Position numbers and translations under genes: made by a program
NCBI GenBank assembly: GCA_027924585.1
Contig: BSBM01000386.1
Coordinates: 1,474,001-1,538,000, forward strand
From: Larix kaempferi
Taxonomy: Eukaryota; Streptophyta; Pinopsida; Pinales; Pinaceae
Direction of reading: 5' to 3'
DNA length: 64,000 nucleotides
Shown here: piece after piece, positions 1-10,032 of the stretch
How positions within the stretch are numbered: position 1 is the first letter of the stretch
How the letters are laid out: the number at the start of each line of letters is the position of its first letter
Notes under the pieces: generated by a model
What the model was told of the DNA's origin: nothing
The model's input: only the letters and a program-made list of their open reading frames with translations
Database searches by the model: none

Positions 1-6
1 TGTTTT

Positions 7-23
7 CCCCAGCGGAGTCGCCA
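7..23 (-). other. Primer-binding site of element Z
   Basis: On the minus strand this reads TGGCGACTCCGCTGGGG, starting with the TGG that pairs with the CCA end of a tRNA. It lies 4 nt from the LTR at 28-967, the position expected for minus-strand priming in an LTR retrotransposon. I do not assign the tRNA. The element body must extend to the left, outside the window. Confidence 0.6.
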
Positions 24-27
24 TTTC

Positions 28-967
28 TGTATTGGAGAAAACTCAATATGGCTTGGGAATACCACAACAGAGATATGATTACTAGAAATATACTCAATTC
101 TCAAAACAATGCTATTATAAACGACAATGTTAAAACAATGGAGAAATGTAACCAACCTTGATCCAACGTTTGATGTAGATCCCCGTTGGAGCTTTCAATC
201 CACGCATGTCCAAGCACTTGTAATTTGCAAATTAGTCTTGACAACAAATATCTAACAAGTACATGTGATATATAAATAACATTAACATCATCAATAACAA
301 TGGTCCATAATATCATAAGCAAATGCAACCCAATGTATAATAAATGACATTCACACCATGAATGGACGAGAATATGAGTATTTCTATTGATGAACAAGAA
401 GAAGTACAAAGTGATACAACCTCTTGCCGGCAACCAATCTGAACCAAGATCTAGATCAATCCACTTGTGCCTCCACCACTTCAATCCTCCATGAATGGAA
501 AACTCAAACTAGAAAGGAGTTTGGAAGGTGAACATAATTGGTTCACAACTACAAGGATCAATGAGTGCAGACTCAAGATAGGGCAAAAATCCACTAGAGT
601 GCCTTTACTATTCTCTTCCTCCTCCCGTCCATAAGCCATATGTGCTCAATATATAGTCCTCTCAAAGGTAGGTGAAATGACTTGTCGAGACGTTACTTGG
701 GCAGATAGAGAGCCAGAGGTCACCCAATGACCGCTTTTTGGGAGTAAAAAGTAATAAAATAGTGGTTTTTACCATTTTACTTGATACCCGCGGGCTATAG
801 GGATGCATCTCGCGGGTACGCATGCTATAGTGATGCAACATGTGGGTAGGAACAAAAATAGGATAAACTAGTATCACTGAAGGATGAAAATGGATCTGAG
901 TCACTGAAATGGATCCTATAGGCCAAAGAATGTTGATGCTCATAGGGTGGACGATTTCTGTGTAACA
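28..967 (-). mobile_element. 5' LTR of minus-strand element Z
   Basis: The segment begins TGTATTGG and ends GTGTAACA, giving the TG...CA ends of an LTR on both strands. It is preceded (in minus orientation, followed) by a primer-binding site at 7-23. It interrupts the 5' LTR of element A: homology to A's other LTR begins abruptly just after 967. Length is about 940 bp. Minus-strand ORFs inside (101-484, 662-943) have no recognisable domain and are treated as chance. Only one LTR is visible, so the right boundary rests on the A-LTR break and the left on the primer site. Confidence 0.55.
647..657 (-). promoter_or_regulatory. Candidate TATA box in LTR Z
   Basis: Minus strand reads ACTATATATTG about 310 bp inside the LTR start, suitable for a Pol II promoter at the U3/R border. 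Position and sequence only; no other support. Confidence 0.3.
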
Positions 968-1796
968 AAACAGAGGTTGGGTTTGCTTGATAAACCCAGT
1001 GAAGGCTGGAATAGCAATGAATTAGCAGCTGGACCTTTCTATGCCCTCCCTGAATAGCACTGGAGGGAAGGGATGCCTGAGGGACCGTGCAGCAGAGAAG
1101 GGGACCTTCCTTGTGTTGGGTGAGGTAGGTATTGTGGGTGCCATTACTCTTGAGTTCATTTGAGATGCCTGTAGCTCTATGGTTGACCTCACTGGATTAG
1201 CATCCTCCTCCTTTTCTTATTGTATGCTTGATAAACCCAACTGTATGTTGGCTTAGCATGACTATTTGAGTGAAACCATGGTTGTGAGTGAGCCTGTTTA
1301 GTTCCTCCTTAGTGGAGACACAACTCAGCTTGGGTGTGATCTCTTAGCTGAAAGAATATCTGCTGGACAAAGATCTATGGTTGGGTGGAACGTTGCTCTT
1401 TCATAGCCAGTTGTTTGGACAACTTCATCTCAAAGATAAGTGTTCTCTGTGGTTTAAATTATATGCATTTTGTGATTTGCAATGTGTTAATTCTGAATGA
1501 TAATTATTCGTGTAAATGGATTGAAATGATTATCTTAATATGGTTGATATGGAATCTCTACATAGCATTGGAATATGATTGATTCTCTGCATGTTGAATC
1601 ATCCTCTGCTTGTGATAGATATGTTGATGCATTACCGTTTGTATGTGTGCAAATATGTTTTAATTCTGCTGTGTAATTTCAATATGCATCTTTTTTAAAT
1701 GGTAAGATTAAGTGTTATGGCTTTGGGGAAGAATCAGACACCCCCATGTTACAGTCATGTTCCCTCTGTGGTTTGGAATGATGGGAGGGGACGTCA
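968..1796 (+). repeat. 5' LTR of A, left part displaced by Z
   Basis: Closely similar to 8709-9544, beginning ACAGAGGTTGGG and running to the end of the LTR. The first ~810 bp of this LTR (represented by 7899-8708 in the 3' copy) are missing because element Z inserted at about 967; they should lie to the left of the window. Confidence 0.85.
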
Positions 1797-1801
1797 AAGA
1801 G

Positions 1802-1815
1802 TGGTATCGGAGCCC
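1802..1815 (+). other. Primer-binding site of A
   Basis: TGGTATCGGAGCCC lies 5 nt after the 5' LTR. It resembles the common plant primer site TGGTATCAGAGC that pairs with initiator tRNA-Met, with one change in the shared part. Confidence 0.7.
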
Positions 1816-3738
1816 ATGTTGCAGCACTGGGTTTGCTTGGGCCAAACTATGAGTTTGCAAGAAGATATCAGAATGTTTTAGCGTGGTATTGATGAAGTTT
1901 GGAAGAATTTTTGGTTGGAAAAATGTCAGGATTAGAGTTCTCAAGTGTGGCAGAGGATCACACCATTGCATCAATCTCTCCAATAGATTTTCAATTGTAC
2001 CAGACTTGCCTGATTTGGTTAAGGGACAAAGGAAATATGAACCCTGCAAGTTGCCGAAGTAGAGGTTTTCCGTACCCACAATTGCGGAAACGTTAAAAAT
2101 TTCGAAGTTATGACCTGGATTTCCACACCCGCAATTGTGAAATTGCGGGATTGCGGAAATGTTAAATTTTCATAATTGCGACTTGGCTTTCCGCACCTGC
2201 AATTGCGGAATTGCGACTTGGCTTTTCGCACCCGCAATTGCGGAATTGCAGGATTGCAGGTTGCAAGATTGCATAAATGTTAAATTTTCGTAATTGCGAC
2301 TTGGATTTCTGCACCCGCAATTCCGGAATTGCAACTTGGCGTTCCGCACCCGCAATTGCGGAATTGTGACTTGGCTTTCCACACCCGCAATTGCGGAATT
2401 GCGGGATTGCAGGTTGAAGGATTGCATAAATGTTAATTTTTTGTAATTGCGACTTGGATTTCCGCACCCACAATTACGGAATTGAGGATTGTGGGATTGC
2501 GGGATGGAGTAGTCCTGGGTTGGAAAATTAGCATTTCTGCACCTGTAGTACGAATTCCAGGTTGCAGAACTTGCGGATTGCGATAAAAAAGTATATATAT
2601 AGAGCCCGAAACTAGATTTTTGGATAGCAGGAGCATGTAGAATCAGAATTGGATGATTCATGTGGCGTTTTGAGGCCATTAACGAAGGCCATGGAAGGTC
2701 CAGTGAAGATCCCTAGCCCATTATGCTCCAATTTGACATAAAATTTGAATTAATGCCTTTTATAACTCAGTGTCCCGACGCTTGAAAAAAGGTCAAATTG
2801 ACCTGAAACTGATATGGAGCGGTCATGAAGCAGGCATAGTGTTAATTTTGGAATTTTGGAGCCAAACTCCAAAGGATGTAGAGTCGGGGTAAGTAAGAAA
2901 GCCGAAAAGCACTATTCCAGGCCACTTTTTGGAGATTTTGAAAAGCTTGCAGTGGATGAAAGAGACCTTAGATGAAGGATTCAAGAAATGTACTAAACTC
3001 AACATTTCTTATTCTCATTAAAAAAGACAATTCACGTTAGACAAAGATTTTTCAGAAATGCACCGTTTGGGAAATAGCCATTTTTGGCTGAAAATTTGAA
3101 ATTTTCGAAAAAGGTCAAAAGTTAAAAGTGGTCAAACCCATAAATTTATAGAAGATGAATGGTGCATCAGATCAGAGATTTGCAAGTTGCTGAGTGTTCC
3201 TTGTTGCATGGACAACTTCTCTGAGTAGAAAATTTTTCTTGAATATTTCTATATTTGCTTCTAGGTGGTTGAAGTTGGAAGCTCAGGATATTTTGCAACT
3301 GTGTAAATATATGCAGAATTGTGGTGAAAATTGTCATTTTTGGAGTAATGCAATTTCCACACCCGATGGCGGAATGGAGCACATGGATAGGCATTGGAGA
3401 GCTTGTCTAGCAGGGAATAATGGTGCATAGCCAGAATTTGAATGAGGTTATCATACCCCATAGATAATTAAAGCAGAAAAGTGCCAGTGACTGTTTTGAC
3501 AAATTGTTGACAATATGGGCAATTTCCAGAATTGCATGAATGGGCAAAAGAAATGAAGACATATTAACTCTGTAAATGATTCTACGAGTCTTATTATGTT
3601 AAATATTGATGTTTTATATTTCCATATGCATTCTTAATATGTCTAATAAATATTTTCATAATGCACAGTGCTTGCAGCTCATAAGATTTAAATAGTGTAG
3701 CAGAAGTAGCATACAAGGAAGAGGGTACCCAAGGAAAA
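1816..3738 (+). other. Leader of A between primer site and gag
   Basis: About 1.9 kb without a credible coding region. Its first half holds the palindromic repeat cluster at 2075-2490. The ORFs here, on both strands, are short, and those at 2019-2679 are translations of the repeats. A long untranslated leader is usual in large plant gypsy elements. Confidence 0.6.
2075..2490. repeat. Cluster of CCGCAATTGCGG palindromes
   Basis: About eight copies of a module built around CACCCGCAATTGCGGAATTG, separated by variants of AATTGCGACTTGG and GGATTGCATAAATG. The exact self-complementary 12-mer CCGCAATTGCGG occurs at 2232-2243, 2350-2361 and 2385-2396, with one- or two-base variants near 2075, 2130, 2199, 2316 and 2466. 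Each core can form a small hairpin, and neighbouring cores can pair with each other. It lies in the RNA leader of A, where packaging or dimerisation signals normally occur; a function is only inferred. Confidence 0.8.
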
Positions 3739-5042
3739 ATGGTGACCATAAATGATGCTCATGATCCTTATGAGAATGATGAAGATGTTCTAGGAGAAAA
3801 TTTGCAATAAGGGAATGTTGAGATTGAATCTAATGGAAGAATGGAGCAAATAAATCCTCAGAATTTGGTTGAGACCATGGTGAGCTTCAATGAAAGGTTG
3901 ATGAAGGCTCAAGAAGAACAAAACCAACTCAATGCTACTATTTTGAAAAGCCTCACTGATATGCAACAGAGGATAAACCCTAGGTCAAACAAAAGCAATG
4001 CAGGTGAAAAAGGAAGAGATGCAGAGAGTCGCTCTAGAGGTCGTTCAAAGAAGAGGACTTCAAGCCCAAGGAAGAGTTCTATGAGCAAAAACATAGAACA
4101 CCTTCCTCTAGATCTTCTTCTAGCAAATCATGTGACTCCAGAGGCTCTCAAAGAAGTCCAAGGAATATGCCCAGGGGATTTGATGGAAGAAATAATTTCA
4201 AAGGAATTCCACGGGGAGAATTCATGAAGGCAAGGCCTCCCACATTTGATGGAGAAGACAAGACTGTCCAAGAGGCAGAGGCATGGCTTCTTGGAATGAA
4301 GAAATATTTCAGAATTTAGGACTACTCAGGAAATGAAAAGGCCAGAAATGCCCTTTACAATCTAAATGGCAGAGCTTCAATTTGGTGGGATAACCTCTTG
4401 CAAGTGAAAGGGATTAGTGAAAGGAAGATCAAATGGGAGAGATTTAAGAAGTACTTCAAGGAGAAATACTTTTCTAATAGGTATTATGATAGTAAGAGAA
4501 AAGAGTTCAATGAACTCAAGTTGGGACATAAATCTATGGAAGAGCATGTCCACAAATTTTTGGAATTGTTGAGGTATGTGGACTATATCAAAAATGAGAG
4601 GATAAAGATCCAATGTTTCCTAGGAAGTCTACCTCAAAGTTTCAAAGATGGAATTGAGTTTGTTAATCCACCAAGTCTTGATGAAGCCATTAGAATGGCA
4701 ATGCATTGCTATGAGTAGAATAAAGGAAAATAAGAGGTTAAACCAGCATGGAAAGGAAAGCCAAGAGGGAGGTTTGATCAAAAGAAAAGTGGCTTCAAAC
4801 CACCATTCAAAAGTCATCCCAGAACCTTTCCACAAGGGAAACAAGCAACGAGTGGATTCAAACCAGCAGTAGCAGCAGATAAGACATCAAAAGGACCACT
4901 TCAGTGTTGGGGATGTCACATGCTTAAGGATTGTCCCCATCGGAAAGGGAATCCCCGAAGCTTGCACAACTTAAAGGAAGAAGCTACAGTGGAGGATATG
5001 GCAAGGGAAACGCCTCGAATTTATGCAGCATTGGATAATCAT
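3739..5042 (+). pseudogene. gag: gag of element A, broken
   Basis: Capsid-nucleocapsid precursor remnant. The best start is ATG 3739, in frame with the stretch at 3841; a TAA interrupts at 3808. The N-terminal part (3841-4227) is charged and rich in Arg/Ser. A frameshift near 4110-4230 moves the reading to the frame that then carries the rest of gag-pol. The Ty3 gag domain is clear (PPTFDGEDKT, AEAWLLGMKKYF, ASIWWDNL, KFLELLRYVDYI). The zinc knuckle near 4913 reads CWGCHMLKDC and seems to have lost residues between the second Cys and the His, so it does not fit CX2CX4HX4C. Stops at about 4318, 4716, 4731 and 5043 finish the damage. Confidence 0.8.
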
Positions 5043-6995
5043 TAGGCATACCATCAATCATCAGTGGCGGAAGTTGAAGGTAAGATTGCTAAGCAATTTA
5101 TTTATGTTTTGATTGATCCAGGATCTACTCATAGTTATGTTTCTCCAAAAGTGGTTGAAGGTTGTTCTCTTAGAAAAGTGAAGCATAATAAGTCTTGGCT
5201 AGTTCAATTAGCCACAGGGACCAAGAGAAAAGTAAGTGAAGTAGTGATGAAGTGCCCCATAGAATTGAATGGACTCCACACACATGCAGAATTAAATGTA
5301 CTACCATTAGGATCTTATGATGCCTTAATTGGAATGGATTGGTTGGAAAGGCATAGAGCCAAGTTGGACTGTTATGAGAAAGCACTTGAATGCATTGATG
5401 AAGAGGGAAGGCCAATATTGGTAAGAGGAATTCCCAAGCAAGTTTCAGTTAGACATATTTCAGCCTTATAGTTGAAAAAGTTTTATAAGAAAGGTTGTCA
5501 ATTATATGCAGTTCATATGTCAGATTCATCAAAGGTCAAAGGACCAAGGATAGAATACTTTCCATTGTTGCGAGAATTCCAAGATGTGTTTCCGGATGAA
5601 GTGTCAGGACTACCACCAAAGAGAGATATTGATTTTACCATCGATCTTGTTCCAGGGGCAGCACCGAATTCCAAAGCTCCTTATAGAATTATCACACCGA
5701 AATTGGTAGAGTTGAAAATGCAGCTACAAGAGTTAATGGACAAGAGGTATATCAGGAAAAGTGTGTCTCCTTGGGGAGCACCGGTGTTATTTGTCAAGAA
5801 GAAGGATGGGACTTTAAGGCTGTGTATTGATTACAGGCAACTTATTAAAGTGACAGTCAAGAATAAGTATCCATTGCCAAGAATTTATGATTTGTTTGAT
5901 CAAATGAAGGAAGGTAGGGTGTTTTCAAAGATTGGCTTGAGCTTTGTTTATCATCAAGAGAGAATTAAAGAAGAATACATTCACAAGACAACTTTCATAA
6001 CTATATATGGTCATTATGAGTTCATTGTGGTGCCATTTGGTATTACCAATGCACCTGCTACATTCATGTGTCTCATGAATAGTGTATTCAACAAATATTT
6101 GGATAAGTTTGTGATTGTATTCTTGGATGACATTCTGGTCTATTCAAGGAATGAAGAAGAACATGAGGAATATCTAAGGATTGTGTTGCAAGTCCTTAGA
6201 GAACACCAGCTATATGTCAAGTTAAGAAAGTGTGAATTTTACCAAAAGAATGTGCAATACTTGGGTCATGTTATTTCTGAAGAAGGAATTGTTGTGGATC
6301 CAGAAAATATTAATGCCATCATGGATTGGTCTACTCCCAAGAATGTTTCAGAAGTTAGATCTTTTATGGGTCTTGCTGGTTACTACAGAAGGTTCATTGA
6401 AGGATTCTCGAAGATAGTACATTGAATCACTTCATTGCAGAGGAAGAATGGCAAGTTTGTATGGTCCGAAAAATGTGAGAAAAGTTTCCAGCAGTTAAAG
6501 GAGTTACTTACCAACACTCATGTTTTGAAGATAACAGATCCAAGGAAGGATTTCATAGTGTGCACAGATGCTTGCATTGAAGGGCTAGGTGGAGTTTTCA
6601 TGCAAGAAGGATTTGTGATTTTCTATGAGTCAAGGAAATTAAAGGAGCATGAAAAGAATTATGCCACGCATGATTTAGAATTAGAAGCCATAGTACATGA
6701 TCTCAAGAGGTGGAGACATTATTTGTTGGGAAGAAGATTTGAGCTTAGAACAGACCACATGAGCTTGAAGTATTTGTTTGACCAGCCAAACTTGAATTCT
6801 AGGCAAGCTAGATGGATGGAGTTTCTTTGTGAATTTGATTTTCAAATTAAGCATGTAAAAGGGAAGGAGAATAAGGTTGCAGATGCTCTTAGCAGAAAAT
6901 TTCATGTTGCAACATTAAGTGTGTGTAAATCAAATTTGAAGACAAGAGTTCTTGAAGCCAAAAATGGTGATGAAACTTGCCTTCAAATTAAATAA
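5043..6995 (+). pseudogene. pol: Protease, RT and RNase H of element A, broken
   Basis: Three domains in one frame split by stops at 5469 and 6423. Protease: the active site reads LIDPGSTHSY, with DPG in place of the usual DSG/DTG, a variant seen in plant gypsy elements. RT (5472-6425): conserved blocks [39 protein letters not shown] and YLGHVIS, and [14 protein letters not shown] at the end. The first RT aspartate has been lost: the sequence reads [11 protein letters not shown] where the family has KIDLRSGYHQ. RNase H (6435-6995): CTDACIEGLGGV, LELEAIVHDLKRWRHYL, RTDHMSLKYL, ending KENKVADALSRK. By analogy these copy genomic RNA to DNA; this copy cannot be active. Confidence 0.88.
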
Positions 6996-7756
6996 AAGTT
7001 GTAGCAGACAGATATAGATGAAAAGTGTGCAGGATATCAACTTGGTGAAGACGATATACTCATCTACAAAGATAGACTGTACATTCCAAATAGTGCAGAT
7101 TTGAAGAAGCTAGTGATGGATGAAATACATCAAATGCCATACTCTGGACATCCAGGATATCAAAAAACTATAACAGCAGCAAGAAAGCAATACTTTTGGC
7201 ATGGTATGAAGAAGGACATAGCTAAGTACATTGCTAGGTGTCAAAATTTCCAATAGATCAAGGCAAAGCACCAACATCCAGCAGGATTGTTGCAGCCCTT
7301 ACCCATTCTTGAGTGGAAGTGGGAAGTGATCTCTATGGATTTTATAATAGGTCTTCCCATGACAGTGAGGAAGCATGATTCAATCATGGTTGTGGTAGAT
7401 AAGCTATCAAAGGTAGCTCACTTTATTCCAGTCAAGTCCACTCACAAGGCTAATGAAATTGCAAATATCTTCATGAGAGAGATATTCAGATTGCATGGAT
7501 TGCCTAAGGCAATAATTTTTTATCGTGATACAAAATTCACTTCCAATTTTTGGAAATGATTATTCCAGGAATTGAGAACTAAATTGAATTTCAGTACAAC
7601 ATATCATCCTCAAAATGATGGCCAAACTGAGAGGGTGAATTAGGTTCTTGAAGACATGCTGAGAATGTATGTGATGGATAAACCATCCAAGTGGGAGAAT
7701 TACCTACACTTGGTAGAATTTGCATACAATAATGGACATCATGCAGGAACAGAGCT
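6996..7756 (+). pseudogene. Integrase of element A, broken and truncated
   Basis: Zinc-binding N-terminus with GHPGYQKT and the second Cys of the CX2C region replaced (CQNFQ, followed by a TAG). The catalytic core shows ISMDFIIGLP (first Asp) and DGQTERVN (Glu), but the middle Asp is lost: IIFYRDTKF where the family has IISDRDTKF. Stops at about 7254, 7557 and 7641. The core ends at EFAYNNGHH (about 7740), after which roughly the C-terminal half of integrase is deleted and the sequence continues with a chromodomain tail. Confidence 0.8.
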
Positions 7757-7884
7757 ATCAGGAAGGTAAAGGTCCAATGGGAGCACCTTAGTCCCAATGA
7801 TGCTACATGGGAGCTGGAGGATGCCAAGAGAGAGGCATTTCCATTTTTGTTCAGTTTTGAGAACACCGAGGACGATGTTGTTCT
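7757..7884 (+). pseudogene. Chromodomain tail fused to truncated integrase
   Basis: One frame reads VKVQWEHLSPNDATWELED followed by an acidic/aromatic tail. The W-x4-P-x-D/E-ATWE pattern is the last part of a chromodomain as found at the C-terminus of chromovirus integrases, where it is thought to steer insertion to chromatin. The frame differs from the integrase core just upstream, so the deletion at about 7745-7760 is also out of frame. Confidence 0.65.
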
Positions 7885-7898
7885 AAGGGGGAGGGGAA
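7885..7898 (+). other. Polypurine tract of A
   Basis: AAGGGGGAGGGGAA directly precedes the TG of the 3' LTR. This is the RNase H-resistant primer for plus-strand DNA synthesis. Confidence 0.85.
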
Positions 7899-9544
7899 TG
7901 TAATACCCCAATTTTGACCCTTATGATATATTGGATTTTAATGTAAATATTGTGTACATGTGATGTATGTTTTCCTAGTGTGGAGCTCAAGGCTAAGGCC
8001 CTGCTAGTGTATGCTCATATTTTATTAAAAATGAAAGTAGTTGATATTTCACTACCCATGTGCTATTAAGCCATGAAATATTGTAATTTGATGTAAATAT
8101 TAATATTTCAATAAAATACCAAAACTGGCTATGGAAGCAACTAATCAGAGGGGGCCATGTGTATTCCACTAGGGAGTGGCGAGGGGGTTGTGGGGTTGAG
8201 CCAGCTGCCAAATGTCATCTTGAGAACCCATTTGACCTTCATTTGCTGACATTTAATTGAGTTGTAAGAAAGTTGTTGAGAAATCTGTCAATGGCTTCAA
8301 TGGAGCATGGGCAGCCCAGAAATTCGTATGGCAAGTATGGGATCTATTTTTCTTGTACCACAAGTCACCCTACCTCATGGTAATTGGTTCTTTTTCATTC
8401 CTATTCCCTCATTACTATTCCATGGTTGAACATCCCAGCATCAGTTTGCATCCATTACACATGCCCAACAGTGAGAAAAACTAGAAATCGCAACTTTGCA
8501 AGAACCCACGTTTTGAAGTGCCATAAATGCCCAGAATTTTGTATTGACAATGAAATCCAATGGGGGATCCATAGATATGAACCTTGGGGAGAAATTGAGA
8601 GTATTAGATACCCTGAAATCCATTGGAAAACCCAGTTTTTATAGCCCATAAATCTAGTGACGGGATTGAGTTATTTGATGACAAAATTATGAGAAATCCA
8701 AGTGTGAATGATTGAACAGAGGTTGGGTTTGCTTGATAAACCCAGTGAAGGCTGGAATTGCAAGGAATTAGCAGTTGGACCTTTCTATGCCCACCCTAAA
8801 TAGCATTGGATGGAAGGGATGCCCGAGGGACTGTGCAGCAGAGAGGGGGACCTTCCTTGTGTTGGGTGAGGTATGTATTGTGGGTGCCATGACTGTTGAG
8901 TTCATTTGAGATGCCTGTAGCTTTGTGGTTGAGCTCACTAGCTTAGCATCCTCCTCCTTTGCTTATTGCATGCTTGATAAACCCAACCGTTTGTTGGCTT
9001 AGCATGACTTTTTGAGTGAAACCATGGCTGTGAGTGAGCCTGTTTAGTTCCTCCTTAGTGGATACACAACCCAGCTCAGGGGTGATCTCTCAGTTGAAAG
9101 AATATAGGCTAAACAAAGATCTATAGTTGGGTGGAACGTTGCTCTCACATAGCCAATTGTTTGGACAACTTCATCTCAAAGATAAGTGTTCTCTGTGGTT
9201 TAAATTATATGCATTATGTGATCTGCAATGTGTTAATTCTGAATGATAATTATTCATGTTAATGGATTGAAATGATTATCTTAATATGGTTGATATGGAA
9301 TTTGTGCATAGCATTGGAATAGGATTGATTCTCTGCATGTTGAATCATCCTCTGCTTGTGATAGATATGTTGATGCATTACCGTTTGTGTGTGTGCAAAT
9401 ATGTTTTAATTCCACTGTGTAATTTCAGTATGCATTTTCTTTAAATGGTAAGATTCAGTCTTATGGATTTGGGAAAGAATCAGACACCCCCATGTTACAT
9501 TCATGTTCCCTCTGTGGTTTGAAATGATGGGAGGGGATGTGACA
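7899..9544 (+). repeat. 3' LTR of element A
   Basis: Starts TGTAATACCCC right after the polypurine tract and ends GATGTGACA. The last ~835 bp match 968-1796; the first ~810 bp have no partner in the window apart from the related solo LTR at 41993-43369. Plus-strand ORFs at 8257-8644 inside it have no domain and are not called. Confidence 0.85.
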
Positions 9545-10020
9545 TCCTTATACAAAAATACTCTTATATATAGATGTGCCCAAAGGTCACATATTACAAT
9601 AACTATGGGCCAACCTCCATAGTACCCAAAACCCAAAAACCTCACGTGGTTCTCCTATAGACCACGCTAAGATTTAACTTCATTGTACCTTCAGTGCCGA
9701 TTCTTCTTACTCTGATGCTTCTTCTGATAGTGCAGTTTTGACTTCTGTAGTGGCATGTACTTTACACCATTCCGCTTCTTTACTTCCTGCTCTTGTAGCA
9801 GTCAGGTCATCGCTCGGTCTTTAACTGCATCAACCACCTATGGTTGTCCTTAGTACCTTGTCTTTACTAAGGAAACAAGTCCTTTCTTCTTGACTGCACT
9901 TCACTCCATGCCCTCTTCTGAGGATTTGCGGAGTCACTTTTCTCCCAAAAATGGTCAATGTCATGCCTCTACTAGTTGTACTTTCCTTCATTACTTCCTT
10001 TACTTGGGATGTTCCCAACA
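9545..10020 (-). repeat. 3' LTR of B, truncated by A
   Basis: Homologous to 28595-29062, 46810-47271 and 47828-48285. On the plus strand it ends CCCAACA at 10020 next to the internal 3' end of B. The left part (about 680 bp) is missing because A inserted at 9544. A TATA-like TATATATAAG (minus) lies near 9565-9575. Confidence 0.85.
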
Positions 10021-10032
10021 TACCCCTAACAC

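Larger units (their letters stand above)
968..9544 (+). mobile_element. Element A: decayed Ty3/gypsy chromovirus
   Basis: A plus-strand LTR retrotransposon with 5' LTR remnant (968-1796), primer site, ~1.9-kb leader, gag, protease, RT, RNase H, integrase, a chromodomain remnant, a polypurine tract and a 3' LTR (7899-9544). The order PR-RT-RH-IN and the chromodomain-like tail place it in the chromoviruses. All of gag-pol after about 4400 lies in one frame interrupted by about ten stop codons. Its 3' LTR abuts B-family LTR sequence at 9545, so A was inserted in B's 3' LTR; TCCTT (9545-9549) is the likely target duplication, but the matching left copy lies beyond element Z, off the window. Confidence 0.85.

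Noticed and set aside
1385-1881. Small ORFs in A's 5' LTR (1385-1582, 1699-1881, 1708-2079)
   Set aside because: They lie in LTR or primer-site sequence, are short and lack domains.
9545-10020. Initial reading of 9545 as the right flank of A being host DNA
   Set aside because: The segment matches LTRs at 28595, 46810 and 47828, so it is B's 3' LTR.
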